Origin: RGIG426 sp045639905
GTDB taxonomy: Bacteria > Bacillota > Clostridia > Oscillospirales > Acutalibacteraceae
Reading direction: 5' to 3'
Length of the DNA stretch: 64,000 nt
Assembly (NCBI GenBank): GCA_045639905.1
Contig: JAZUDZ010000023.1
Location: forward strand, 74,576-138,575
The notes beneath the pieces are model-generated. The model was given only the letters and a program-made list of their open reading frames with translations, was not told the origin of the DNA and made no database searches. This document shows, one piece after another, positions 51,375 to 59,927 of the stretch; positions within the stretch are counted from its first letter, which is position 1, and each line of letters starts with the position of its first letter. Position numbers and translations under genes: made by a program.

Positions 51375-51398
51375 GCCCTGCGTTTTTGAACGCAGGGC
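51375..51398 (+). terminator. Leader hairpin, possible attenuator
   Basis: A 10-bp GC-rich stem (51375-51384 with 51389-51398) with TTTG loop lies just downstream of P1. It is followed by GTTTGTGC rather than a pure T run, so attenuation is uncertain; it might also end the flippase transcript. Confidence 0.4.
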
Positions 51399-51418
51399 GT
51401 TTGTGCTGAAAAAAATTC

Positions 51419-51472
51419 TTGATTTAACTTTTTTTCGTTCATTATATTTCACAATTCGTATAACAATGAACG
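51419..51472 (+). promoter_or_regulatory. Possible second promoter with overlapping inverted repeat
   Basis: TTGATT (51419-51424) and TATATT (51443-51448) are 18 bases apart. An inverted repeat CGTTCATT (51436-51443) / AATGAACG (51465-51472) covers the -10. Because the next protein carries a winged-helix domain, this is a candidate autoregulatory operator (inference). Confidence 0.35.
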
Positions 51473-51487
51473 CACGGAGGTAACCTT

Positions 51488-52381
51488 ATGCAACTAACAC
51501 GCAAACAATTTGATATTCTCTCCACTTTGGCCACTGAAAATATGGCACTCACACAACGCCAGTTGGAAGAGTACACTGGCCATTCACTGGGAACTATCAA
51601 CAAGGCCGTAAAAGAACTCACGGAAATGGGTTATATGGACAAGGAAGGTATTACTTTATCGGGCATAAACGCGCTGGAACCGTATCGTGCCAAGCGCGCC
51701 ATTTTCATTGCTGCCGGTTTCGGAACCCGCTTGGTGCCGGTTACACTCAACACGCCAAAACCCCTTGTTCGCGTTAACGGCACCCGTATCATTGACACTC
51801 TTCTGGACGCCTGCCTCCAAGCCGGCATCAGCGAGATTTATATAGTTCGTGGCTACCTGGCAGAGCAATTTGATCAGCTTTTATATAAATACCCGATGAT
51901 AAAATTCCTTGAAAACCCGTCCTTCAATGAAGCAAATAACATTTCTTCTGCCATGGTTGCACGATATATGATGCAAGATGCGTATATTCTAGAGGCCGAT
52001 TTGTTGGTATCCAACCCGAAAATCATTCGAAAATATAACTATCAATCCAATGTACTCGGCATTTGGAAGGAACGTACCGATGACTGGTGCTTAACCTCTG
52101 ATAAAGACGGCTGTGTTGACGAAGAAAAAGTGGGTGGCCTTAATTGCCACCAAATGGTGGGTATCTATTACTTCAACGCTGCTGATGGTGCCAAACTATC
52201 CGGTCACATTCAAGAGGCGTTTATGGCTCCGGGAGGAAAAGAAAGATACTGGGAGACGGTTCCAAACCAAGCTTTTAAAGGTCAATACAAAATCGAAATC
52301 ATCCCTTGTCAGGACGAAGATATTGTGGAAATTGATACTTTTAGAGAATTAAAAGCTATTGATAAAACCTATGATGTGTAA
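51488..52381 (+). CDS. Winged-helix domain fused to LicC-like nucleotidyltransferase
   Basis: The 297-residue protein has an N-terminal winged helix-turn-helix (1-65: FDILSTLATENMALTQRQLEEYTGHSLGTINKAVKELTEMGY in order, MarR-like) and a C-terminal NTP-transferase domain (70-290). AIFIAAGFGTRLVPVTLNTPKPLVRV (nucleotide-binding GxGTRxxPxTxxxPKP) and the metal Asp in ILEADLLVSNP are intact. The best match is LicC, which makes CDP-choline from CTP and phosphocholine, though the group activated is not proven. It lies between a LicD-flippase pair and an APC permease. The DNA-binding domain suggests self-regulation. GGAGG is 7 bases before the ATG. Confidence 0.88.
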   Translation: MQLTRKQFDILSTLATENMALTQRQLEEYTGHSLGTINKAVKELTEMGYMDKEGITLSGINALEPYRAKRAIFIAAGFGTRLVPVTLNTPKPLVRVNGTRIIDTLLDACLQAGISEIYIVRGYLAEQFDQLLYKYPMIKFLENPSFNEANNISSAMVARYMMQDAYILEADLLVSNPKIIRKYNYQSNVLGIWKERTDDWCLTSDKDGCVDEEKVGGLNCHQMVGIYYFNAADGAKLSGHIQEAFMAPGGKERYWETVPNQAFKGQYKIEIIPCQDEDIVEIDTFRELKAIDKTYDV

Positions 52382-52397
52382 TACAAAGGAGGAAACT

Positions 52398-53861
52398 ATG
52401 TCAAACAAGAAAGAAATCGAATTAAAAAAAGAATTAAACCCGATGCATGTTTGGGCAATCGCCTTTGGTTGTATCATCGGATGGGGATCCTTCATTAATC
52501 CAGGAAAAAAATTCCTTCCCAATTCCGGTGTTGCAGGTACAGCCATTGCCATGGTACTAGGAGCTCTTGTTATGGTTATCATTGCATTCAGCTATGCCTA
52601 TATGGTTCCGAAGTATCCAAAAGCCGGCGGAGAGTTCACCTTCACAAAACAGTGTTTTGGTAAAACGCCTGCCTATTTATGCGGGTGGTTTTTGGTTGCA
52701 GCCTATCTCACAAACGTTCCGATGAATTCAACCGCCATCGGTCTAATTGTCGACGGTCTTGACGGATCTTTGGACATCCTAAAATTCGGATTTCATTATC
52801 AAATCGCAGGATTCGATGTTTGGATGGGCGAAATGCTTCTTGCTATGTCTATTTTAGTTCTCTTTGGTATACTCAATATCCTCGGCGTAAAAAAAGCCGG
52901 ATTTATCCAAACGGTTTTAGCATCACTTTTGGCAATTTGTGCTTTCACCTTATGTATTGCCGGTTTGATTTCAGCAAAAGCAAAAGGAATCAACATGACA
53001 CCAATCTGGGGCTTTGATAAATCAGCCGCAATTGCCGCCAATGCAACAACGAACAATATTAACGAGTTCGCACATACCGGGACAAAGGGTATTTTATCCG
53101 CCATCCTAGCCACATTTGCAATTGCCCCATGGGCCTTCGTCGGCTTTGACACCATTCCTCAGGCCGCAGAAGAATTCAAATTCTCCTACAAAAAAGTTAT
53201 GGGAATCATGGTGATTGCCATTGCCTTTGGCTGTTTTGTTTACACATCCAACAATACCGTAGCCGCCGCTGCTCTTGAATACTGGCCTGACCGCGTTATG
53301 GCAGGGGACTGGGTGCTTTTAATAGCTGCTGAAAACCTGCTTGGTCCCTTTGGCAAAGTTCTCATCGGTATCGGTGTTTCTTGCGCGGTTCTTTCCGGTA
53401 TCATGGGCTTTTATCTTGCCTCTTCCCGCTTAATGTATTCGATGAGCCGCGATGGCTATCTTCCGAAATGGTTCGGAAAAATTGACGAAAAACACAACAC
53501 TCCGAAAAATGCTATGATTTTCTGTATTTTGGTTTCCTTATCCGGACCGATTCTCGGTCGAGAAGCACTTGGATGGTTTGTTGACATGAGCGCCATCGGT
53601 GCATCCATCGGATTCTTTTTCACAAGTGCCTCAACACTTGTAACAATCAAACGTGACAAAGACGGCTCCGCATTCCTTAAATGTATGGCTACCCTCGGCA
53701 CCTTGTTTTCGGCGGCATTTATGGTATTGCAACTGATCCCCATCCCCGGGCTGTCCGGTGTTCATTTCGGAAAAGAATCGTATATAATGCTTATTGTTTG
53801 GATTGTACTCGGTGCACTGTTCTATCTAAAACAACGAAATCAATTCATCACAGAAGAATAA
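52398..53861 (+). CDS. APC superfamily permease (amine/amino-acid type)
   Basis: The 487-residue protein starts at 52398 (MSNKKEIELKKEL, behind AAAGGAGG). It has 12 predicted spans and APC hallmarks: GCIIGWGSFINPGKKFLPNSG (about 23-43), YPKAGGEFTFTKQCFG (about 74-89), PWAFVGFDTIPQAAEEFKF (about 237-255) and SSRLMYSMSRDGYLPKWFG (about 345-363). Related permeases carry amino acids, ethanolamine or other amines. Sixteen bases after the cytidylyltransferase, it may bring in the amine (for example choline or ethanolamine) used for decoration; substrate not proven. Confidence 0.87.
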   Translation: MSNKKEIELKKELNPMHVWAIAFGCIIGWGSFINPGKKFLPNSGVAGTAIAMVLGALVMVIIAFSYAYMVPKYPKAGGEFTFTKQCFGKTPAYLCGWFLVAAYLTNVPMNSTAIGLIVDGLDGSLDILKFGFHYQIAGFDVWMGEMLLAMSILVLFGILNILGVKKAGFIQTVLASLLAICAFTLCIAGLISAKAKGINMTPIWGFDKSAAIAANATTNNINEFAHTGTKGILSAILATFAIAPWAFVGFDTIPQAAEEFKFSYKKVMGIMVIAIAFGCFVYTSNNTVAAAALEYWPDRVMAGDWVLLIAAENLLGPFGKVLIGIGVSCAVLSGIMGFYLASSRLMYSMSRDGYLPKWFGKIDEKHNTPKNAMIFCILVSLSGPILGREALGWFVDMSAIGASIGFFFTSASTLVTIKRDKDGSAFLKCMATLGTLFSAAFMVLQLIPIPGLSGVHFGKESYIMLIVWIVLGALFYLKQRNQFITEE

Positions 53862-53866
53862 CCACA

Positions 53867-53896
53867 AAGACCCACTCGCATTTGCGAGTGGGTCTT
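53867..53896. terminator. Terminator of the cytidylyltransferase-permease operon
   Basis: A 14-bp perfect stem (53867-53880 with 53883-53896) with minimal loop; followed by ATTTG, so moderate T-richness on the plus side. Confidence 0.75.
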
Positions 53897-53910
53897 ATTT
53901 GTAAGAAAAA

Positions 53911-53941
53911 CGAGTATTCACAAAAACTTTGTGAATACTCG
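53911..53941 (-). terminator. Terminator after tRNA-Leu
   Basis: A 14-bp perfect stem (53911-53924 with 53928-53941) followed on the minus strand by TTTTTCTT, 3 bases past the tRNA end. Confidence 0.85.
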
Positions 53942-53943
53942 AA

Positions 53944-54031
53944 TGGTGCCGGTGGCCGGACTCGAACCGGCACGGTATCGCTACCGGTGGATTTTGAGTC
54001 CACTACGTCTGCCAATTCCATCACACCGGCA
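53944..54031 (-). tRNA. tRNA-Leu (anticodon CAA)
   Basis: The 88-base minus-strand gene has acceptor TGCCGGT/ACCGGCA, encoded CCA, anticodon stem GTGGA/TCCAC with loop CTCAAAA (anticodon CAA), the long variable arm typical of leucine tRNAs, and a T arm GCCGG TTCGAGT CCGGC. It reads UUG. Confidence 0.95.
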
Positions 54032-54054
54032 TGTGTGAAAATTCAGCATTACGG

Positions 54055-54083
54055 ATTATACATCATTATCCTTTGAATTGCAA
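54055..54083 (-). promoter_or_regulatory. Promoter of tRNA-Leu
   Basis: Minus strand TTGCAA (54083-54078) and TATAAT (54060-54055), spacer 17 bases, 24 bases before the tRNA. Confidence 0.75.
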
Positions 54084-54110
54084 GGAAAATTTTCAAAAAA
54101 CTTCTGTCTT

Positions 54111-57100
54111 TCACACGCCGGCCAGTTGTTTACGAAGGAACAAAACGTCCTTCATATCCACACTGCCATCTTCATTGATGTCAGCCAGTTCCGGATAATA
54201 CGGAGTAACGGAAAGTCCCGCCAGGCTTTTTCGCATAGCCAGAACATCTTTCATATCAAGACTCTCGTCCCCATTGGCATCTCCGGGCAATCCGAACAAA
54301 GGAATGTCCGGCCCTTTTCTTTCTACCCATTCCGCATAGACCTTCAATCCTTCTTTCACCGGGATGCAAGAACCGTTCTTATAGGAAAGGGAATCTTTTT
54401 CCGGGCTAATCCACCATGTCTTAACAGCATATCCCTCTATCGTCATCTCGTCCGGTGCATTCAAGCACTGATATAAATCTTTTTGAATAGGATATCCGTT
54501 TGCCTCTTCAACCGCACAAGCTTCATTATCGGAAAAATAAGTTGTATGCGTCCACAATGCATCTCCCAAAGCTTTTGCGTTGTTATTCAGCACCTGCTCT
54601 ACATCTTGCTTAGCGGTTTTCAGCACCCGATTTTCAGAACTTGGAAAATAGTCTTCTCCGCTAACCGAACAATTTTTGGAGATAGACCACACCAGATCAG
54701 ATGAATAAGAGCGATTATAATAAATATGTTTTATAACACCGGTTTCCATAGAATACGCCAGAACATAATTTGTTTTGCATGCACACAAATAGTTATCCAT
54801 CTGCAAAGAACCGGATCCCGTAACAACACCAAAACCGCCAGACGTATATCCATAGCCCTCTTGATTGCATCCAAGCGTTCCTTGGCTGGATATGTTCTCC
54901 AATCGGCAATTCCCCTGAACCGAGAATTCGGCAATCAATCCGGCAGCCATTTCTTCTCCGGCAACAACACCGACATTTGCGGCATTGACAATGGATATGG
55001 ATTCATATTCTTCGGAGCCACCATCCGAATATCCAACCGTACCAATCAAGCCGGCGACGGACCGGATTCCCTGAATTTTGCCGGCGTTGGTTATGTTTAT
55101 CATATGCAGTTCATCATCTGCATACCCAACAACACCGCCCACATCTGTATCGCCTCGAACAGTACCCATGTTTAAGCAGTCAGACACGTTTACAATACCC
55201 GCGTCACCCAAAACTTTACCAACGATTCCACCAACTTTGGCAGAAGACCTGGCCAGCACAGAACCCTCGTTTCGGCAACCGGTCAAATCGGTTTTTTCGT
55301 CATAGCCGACGATACCACCGATATAGGAAGCAGGTGCCGCACAGGTTATGTTACCCGTATTGGCACAATCGGTAATCCGACCGGACTTGCTCTTTCCTAC
55401 AAGGCCACCCAAGTAATTACCGGTATCTGCACCTAGCGAAAGATCTCCGGAAAAAGAAGACATATTCATCTGAACGGATTCCGCAAGCCCTGCCAGTCCT
55501 CCTACACAGGAAGTCCCTTGTACTTTGGAAGATGCTTTACACTCTAATACGTGAGAAGAAACGATAGATCCGGCTAATGAACCCACATTATTTATCCCCA
55601 TAACCGTACCGGAGACTTCGCAGTTCAAAAGAAAGCTGCTGTCGTCCATAAGGCCAACCAATCCCCCGCAGCATGTAGCCTGTGAGCTGTCGGCATTTAC
55701 TTTAATTTTGGCCGTACAGTTTTGCATTGTCAAACCGGATGCTTTTCCAAAGAAACCACCAACATAGTTTTGCCCTTTTACATCGACAAGACTGTGACAA
55801 TTCATTAGGAAACTGCCTTTTTCGGCCACTCCTCCGAACCCACCGGTGTAGCAATCACCCATAACTGTCCCGGAAATCGTCAAATCAAATGCAGAACCTC
55901 CAAAAGACGAAAACAATCCGGATTTTTCGGGCCGTGGACTGTTCAGTCCTGAAATCGTGTGATTGTTTCCGTAAATAATTCCGGAGTAACGCTGAATCGG
56001 CACCCATGCATGTCCTGCAAGATCCACATCGGCATCGAATATAACCGTACAGGTTTCATCCACCTGCTTGTCGTTTAGTTTCTTTGCCAAAAGCGCCAAA
56101 TCATTAGCCGTTTGGATGTGGTACGTTTTTTTATCCGCACTCACCTGGCCCGGATTAAAATCACCTTGTACTGCATCAGCCCACGTATCCTGGATTTTCC
56201 ATACTGCATAATATGTCACTTCCAGCTTACCGCCAAACGGAGGCTTGACGGGAATCGCTTTTACTCCTGCCTCAATGACGGTCTTCGACTCTGTAGGCGT
56301 TTCGCTCCATCCGACAAAGGCCATTCCCGCCGTCGGCGGTTTCAGTCCGTTTCCATCCGGGAACGTAATTTCCTGCCCACCTTCAGTTTTTAAATCAGAA
56401 ATCGTTCCACTGCCACCATTAGGGGCAAAATGAATCTTCCACGTGTAATCCGAAGCGTTGACGATGTCTTCCTTGAAAAACGGATATCCATTTTCCGCAC
56501 TGTTATATTGCCATAAATGGAGCCCCTCAAAATAGCCTTCCGTCATCAAATATGTGTTGTAAACTGAAACCATCAGTTCCGAGCGAAGGACGGAGGCGGA
56601 GCGTCCTAGCGAATCTTCTGTAAACCCGCCGGTTTTAGGAGACCCAATCGCATATTGCAAAACTCCCGCTTGATCCGCTGCGCGGCCGGTCAAATAAAAA
56701 CTATGTTCCACCACCGCATCCGAAGCAACGCTTCCGAATAGATTTCCGACATAAAAGCGACCGAAAACCTTGCTGATACTGTAACTGTTTTGTACCTTTT
56801 CAAAAAGATAGCCTGCAAGTCCTCCGACTTCCGAGCCGTTACCGGTTACCATGCCGGTATTCTTGCAGTTAATCATACGTGTTGCAAAACCGGTCACACC
56901 ACCAACATAGCGTTTCTCGGCTCCTGTTGACGTTACGGCGCCCGAATTAATGCAGTCCATAATTAATGCATGATTTCGACAAGCTCCCACAAGGCCTCCG
57001 ACCTCAGACCCGGTTGCCGTCACGACACACTTGTTGGTGCAATGCCAAACCGTTGCACCGTCAGAACAGCCCACCAGGCCGGCAACCGTGTTTTTTCCGC

Positions 57101-57569
57101 AAACCGTACCCGCAACCGTCAAATTTTTAACAACCGACGAAGAAGAAACATAACCAAACAAACCTGCATTTGACGCTTCCCCTTTAATCTCGATACCCGA
57201 AATCGTGTGGTTTTCTCCATCAAAAACTGCTGCAAAAGGATGCAGAGCCGAACCAATCGGTTTCCATTCCGAGCCGGCCTCCCAAACTTCACCATAGGAT
57301 GTTGTTCTGTCATCACCCGTCATATCAAAAGACGAATCTTTTGAAAAATCAATATTGTCTTTAAGGGAAAATGTGTATCCGGAAAACGTATGACCTGCCT
57401 GCACTTCTTCCGACAAAAAAGCCAACTGAACCGCGCTGGAAATGGTATACGGTCCCGGAATGGTTTGCCCGACAAACGGAGAAGAAAGTGCCAAAACACC
57501 GGACGGAAGGCAAAGAAAAATACTAAACACAACCATGCATATGGCAATAATTCGTTTGAAGTACGCCAT
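54111..57569 (-). CDS. Large secreted GLUG-repeat protein with C-terminal dockerin
   Basis: The 1152-residue protein has a signal peptide (1-28), a first GLUG-repeat block (about 120-290, units like NAGLFGYV, VGGLVG, VGGVTGF), an InlB/Listeria-Bacteroides-type repeat (about 373-460, HFAPNGGSGTISDLKTEGG to VTYYAVWK), and a second GLUG block (about 480-960, at least ten GGLVG/GGIVG units). It closes with a type I dockerin (about 1091-1152: GDANGDESLDMKDVLAMRKSL and DINEDGSVDMKDVLFLRKQL). GLUG proteins are adhesin-like surface proteins. A dockerin would tether it to a cohesin elsewhere. Monocistronic, no clear terminator before tRNA-Leu. Confidence 0.88.
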   Translation of the reverse strand: MAYFKRIIAICMVVFSIFLCLPSGVLALSSPFVGQTIPGPYTISSAVQLAFLSEEVQAGHTFSGYTFSLKDNIDFSKDSSFDMTGDDRTTSYGEVWEAGSEWKPIGSALHPFAAVFDGENHTISGIEIKGEASNAGLFGYVSSSSVVKNLTVAGTVCGKNTVAGLVGCSDGATVWHCTNKCVVTATGSEVGGLVGACRNHALIMDCINSGAVTSTGAEKRYVGGVTGFATRMINCKNTGMVTGNGSEVGGLAGYLFEKVQNSYSISKVFGRFYVGNLFGSVASDAVVEHSFYLTGRAADQAGVLQYAIGSPKTGGFTEDSLGRSASVLRSELMVSVYNTYLMTEGYFEGLHLWQYNSAENGYPFFKEDIVNASDYTWKIHFAPNGGSGTISDLKTEGGQEITFPDGNGLKPPTAGMAFVGWSETPTESKTVIEAGVKAIPVKPPFGGKLEVTYYAVWKIQDTWADAVQGDFNPGQVSADKKTYHIQTANDLALLAKKLNDKQVDETCTVIFDADVDLAGHAWVPIQRYSGIIYGNNHTISGLNSPRPEKSGLFSSFGGSAFDLTISGTVMGDCYTGGFGGVAEKGSFLMNCHSLVDVKGQNYVGGFFGKASGLTMQNCTAKIKVNADSSQATCCGGLVGLMDDSSFLLNCEVSGTVMGINNVGSLAGSIVSSHVLECKASSKVQGTSCVGGLAGLAESVQMNMSSFSGDLSLGADTGNYLGGLVGKSKSGRITDCANTGNITCAAPASYIGGIVGYDEKTDLTGCRNEGSVLARSSAKVGGIVGKVLGDAGIVNVSDCLNMGTVRGDTDVGGVVGYADDELHMINITNAGKIQGIRSVAGLIGTVGYSDGGSEEYESISIVNAANVGVVAGEEMAAGLIAEFSVQGNCRLENISSQGTLGCNQEGYGYTSGGFGVVTGSGSLQMDNYLCACKTNYVLAYSMETGVIKHIYYNRSYSSDLVWSISKNCSVSGEDYFPSSENRVLKTAKQDVEQVLNNNAKALGDALWTHTTYFSDNEACAVEEANGYPIQKDLYQCLNAPDEMTIEGYAVKTWWISPEKDSLSYKNGSCIPVKEGLKVYAEWVERKGPDIPLFGLPGDANGDESLDMKDVLAMRKSLAGLSVTPYYPELADINEDGSVDMKDVLFLRKQLAGV

Positions 57570-57754
57570 GATTCCCTCTCCCTTCCGTTTTTTCTCACAA
57601 ATATTTTTGGTATAGAAATATTATAAATGTTTCTGTTTGGTTTGCAAACAATTTCTATCTAAAATATTTAAAATTTGTTCACACTCTTTTCGAAATTTAT
57701 GGTATTCTATATTTGTAACATTTTGTGAATAATATCGACGGAGGAGGTGTTCCC

Positions 57755-58453
57755 ATGAGTAACATAAAAATTCTGATTGTTGACGATGACCCGAACATTT
57801 GTGAACTTTTACGTTTGTATTGTCAAAATGAAAGTTGGGACACCGTTATCGCCCACAACGGGGTGGAAGCTCTGGAACTGTTCCAAAAAGAAAATCCGGA
57901 TATGGTCCTTCTGGATATCATGATGCCGGAACTCGATGGCTGGCAGGTTTGCCGAAACATTCGCAAAACTTCAGATTGTCCGATTATTATGGTTACCGCC
58001 AAAGGAGAAGTGTTTGACAGAATTCTCGGTCTGGAACTCGGCGCGGATGACTATATCATCAAACCACCGGACAAACGGGAAATGATTGCCCGGATCAAAG
58101 CGGTTCTCCGTCGGAGCGGTGGGTTTACCGACAAAAAGAAGACAATTGTTCAATACGACAATCTATATATCAATATGAGCGAACACGAGCTTGTCATTGG
58201 AGGAAAACCGGTAACGGCACCACCGAAAGAATTGGAACTTTTATTTTTCCTTGCCAACAACCCCAATCGAACATTTACCCGTGATGATCTTTTGAATGAG
58301 GTATGGGGCTATGGCTATGGCGGCGAAAGTCGGACCGTGGATGTTCATATCAAGCGACTTCGTGAAAAAATCATAAATGTTTCCGCCGAATGGGAACTGC
58401 GAACGGTTTGGGGTATTGGATATAAATTCGAAACCCATGACAAGAGGGACTAA
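57755..58453 (+). CDS. OmpR-family response regulator
   Basis: The 232-residue protein starts at 57755 (MSNIKILIVDDDP, behind GGAGGAGG). The receiver domain (1-120) has the acidic pocket D10-D12, phospho-acceptor Asp54 (LLDIMMPELDG), the Thr of MVTAKG and the Lys of IIKPPD (PP in place of the usual PF). The C-terminal winged helix (about 132-230, FTRDDLLNEVWGYGYGGESRTVDVHIKRLREKI) is OmpR/PhoB type. It is followed 2 bases later by its kinase and then by htrA, suggesting an envelope-stress system. Confidence 0.95.
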   Translation: MSNIKILIVDDDPNICELLRLYCQNESWDTVIAHNGVEALELFQKENPDMVLLDIMMPELDGWQVCRNIRKTSDCPIIMVTAKGEVFDRILGLELGADDYIIKPPDKREMIARIKAVLRRSGGFTDKKKTIVQYDNLYINMSEHELVIGGKPVTAPPKELELLFFLANNPNRTFTRDDLLNEVWGYGYGGESRTVDVHIKRLREKIINVSAEWELRTVWGIGYKFETHDKRD

Positions 58454-58455
58454 AT

Positions 58456-59898
58456 ATGAAAAAAAGTATTTTTACAAAATACTTCCGGATGGCTTTCGTT
58501 ATCATTTGCATAGGGTTCGCCTGTTTAGCTGCTATCCAGATTTTCGTTTCTTCTCGGTTTTGGATTTCCGAAAAGGAACGCATTTTGATGAAGAATGCTC
58601 AGACGGTTGCAAATAGCCTTTCCCAGTCAACAAAAGCATCCCCTTTCGACGAGAACCGCTACACGCTTCAAGTTGATAACGGACGAGATGCCCCTCTCAT
58701 TATATCCTCTGTGGCAAATGCCCTGGAAGCGGACATCTTGATTACCGACACGCGAGGCGTCCTTATCACCAAAACATCGCATGAAAAAGAAGGACCCTCT
58801 CCTACTGTCACAAACGATTTAATAACAGGCAAAAAAAACGACCCCTCTTTGTTTGAGGTATCCAGGCTCGGCAATTTTTATCCGGAACGTCACTATGTTG
58901 CCTGTGTAGCCATCGAAAGAAATGACATGCGGATTGGATATGTATTCTTAACCAGTTCCACAAAAAGTCTGGTTTCCTACATTTGGCAAAACCTCCTGGT
59001 ATACTTGCTGTCTGCCATCGCCGCTTTAGTCATATGCGGATTGGCTATCTACTACTTCACCTACCGCATCACCTATCCTTTACAGGAAATGGTAAATGCT
59101 TCCAAAAAGATCAGCGAGGGGGACTTTACGACACGCGTATCCGTCGAAGGACAGGATGAAATCGCCGAACTGGCTTTATCCTTAAACCAAATGGCGGAAT
59201 CTCTCGGAAAAGTTGACTCTGTCAGCCGAAGCTTCATTTCCAGCGTATCTCACGATTTAAGAACTCCCATGACAACCATTTCGGGGTTTGTTGACAGCAT
59301 CCTGGACGGAACCATCCCTCCTGAAAAAGAGTCCTATTACCTGAATATCGTCTCGGAAGAAGTGCATCGACTAAGCCGTCTTGTACAGGCTATGCTGAAT
59401 ATGTCACGCATTGACAACAACACCCTGCAGCTATACATTCAGCCTTTCGATCTTTCTTCCCTTCTTCAAAAAACACTCTTAACGTTTGAAGACCGCATCA
59501 CACAAAAAGATATCACCATCTCCGGTCTCGAAGATATGGAGCCTTGTGAAATAGAAGCTGACCCGGATTTAATCGGCCAGGTTTTGTATAATCTCATTGA
59601 TAATGCGGTTAAATTTTCCAACAGTGGTGGCGAAATATCTTTCAACATTTCCGCTGCAGACCAAAAAATACGATTTATCATCCGCAATACCGGAGAAGGG
59701 GTTTCTTCTGAAGAAATGCCCCATGTGTTTGACCGTTTTTATAAAAGTGACCGTTCCAGAAGCAAAGACAAAACCGGGTCCGGTCTCGGATTGTTTATTG
59801 TCAAAAACGTAATTAATCTTCACCATGGCGAAATTGTAATTCGTTCGGTGGAGCACGAGTACTGTGAACTTGCTTTTTGGCTTCCCCAAAAGCATTAA
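58456..59898 (+). CDS. Sensor histidine kinase
   Basis: The 480-residue membrane kinase has two spans (about 12-34 and 174-196) around an extracellular sensor of about 140 residues, then HAMP (about 197-250, YRITYPLQEMVNASKKISEGDFTTRV). HisKA has the phospho-His in SSVSHDLRTPMTTISGF (about 267), and the HATPase has N-box LIDNAVKFSN, G1-type RNTGEGV and GSGLGLFIVKN. All catalytic elements are intact. It starts 2 bases after the response regulator. The sensed signal is unknown. Confidence 0.95.
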   Translation: MKKSIFTKYFRMAFVIICIGFACLAAIQIFVSSRFWISEKERILMKNAQTVANSLSQSTKASPFDENRYTLQVDNGRDAPLIISSVANALEADILITDTRGVLITKTSHEKEGPSPTVTNDLITGKKNDPSLFEVSRLGNFYPERHYVACVAIERNDMRIGYVFLTSSTKSLVSYIWQNLLVYLLSAIAALVICGLAIYYFTYRITYPLQEMVNASKKISEGDFTTRVSVEGQDEIAELALSLNQMAESLGKVDSVSRSFISSVSHDLRTPMTTISGFVDSILDGTIPPEKESYYLNIVSEEVHRLSRLVQAMLNMSRIDNNTLQLYIQPFDLSSLLQKTLLTFEDRITQKDITISGLEDMEPCEIEADPDLIGQVLYNLIDNAVKFSNSGGEISFNISAADQKIRFIIRNTGEGVSSEEMPHVFDRFYKSDRSRSKDKTGSGLGLFIVKNVINLHHGEIVIRSVEHEYCELAFWLPQKH

Positions 59899-59927
59899 AT
59901 CATTATTAATGAAAGGTGTTGATCCCT

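Noticed and set aside
53881..54111. Small protein frames across the tRNA-Leu region
   Set aside because: They run through a clear tRNA gene and its terminator.
57660..57754. Promoter with TTCACA/TGTGAA repeats ahead of the response regulator
   Set aside because: The -35/-10 spacing is not convincing and the repeats are short and far apart in A/T-rich DNA.
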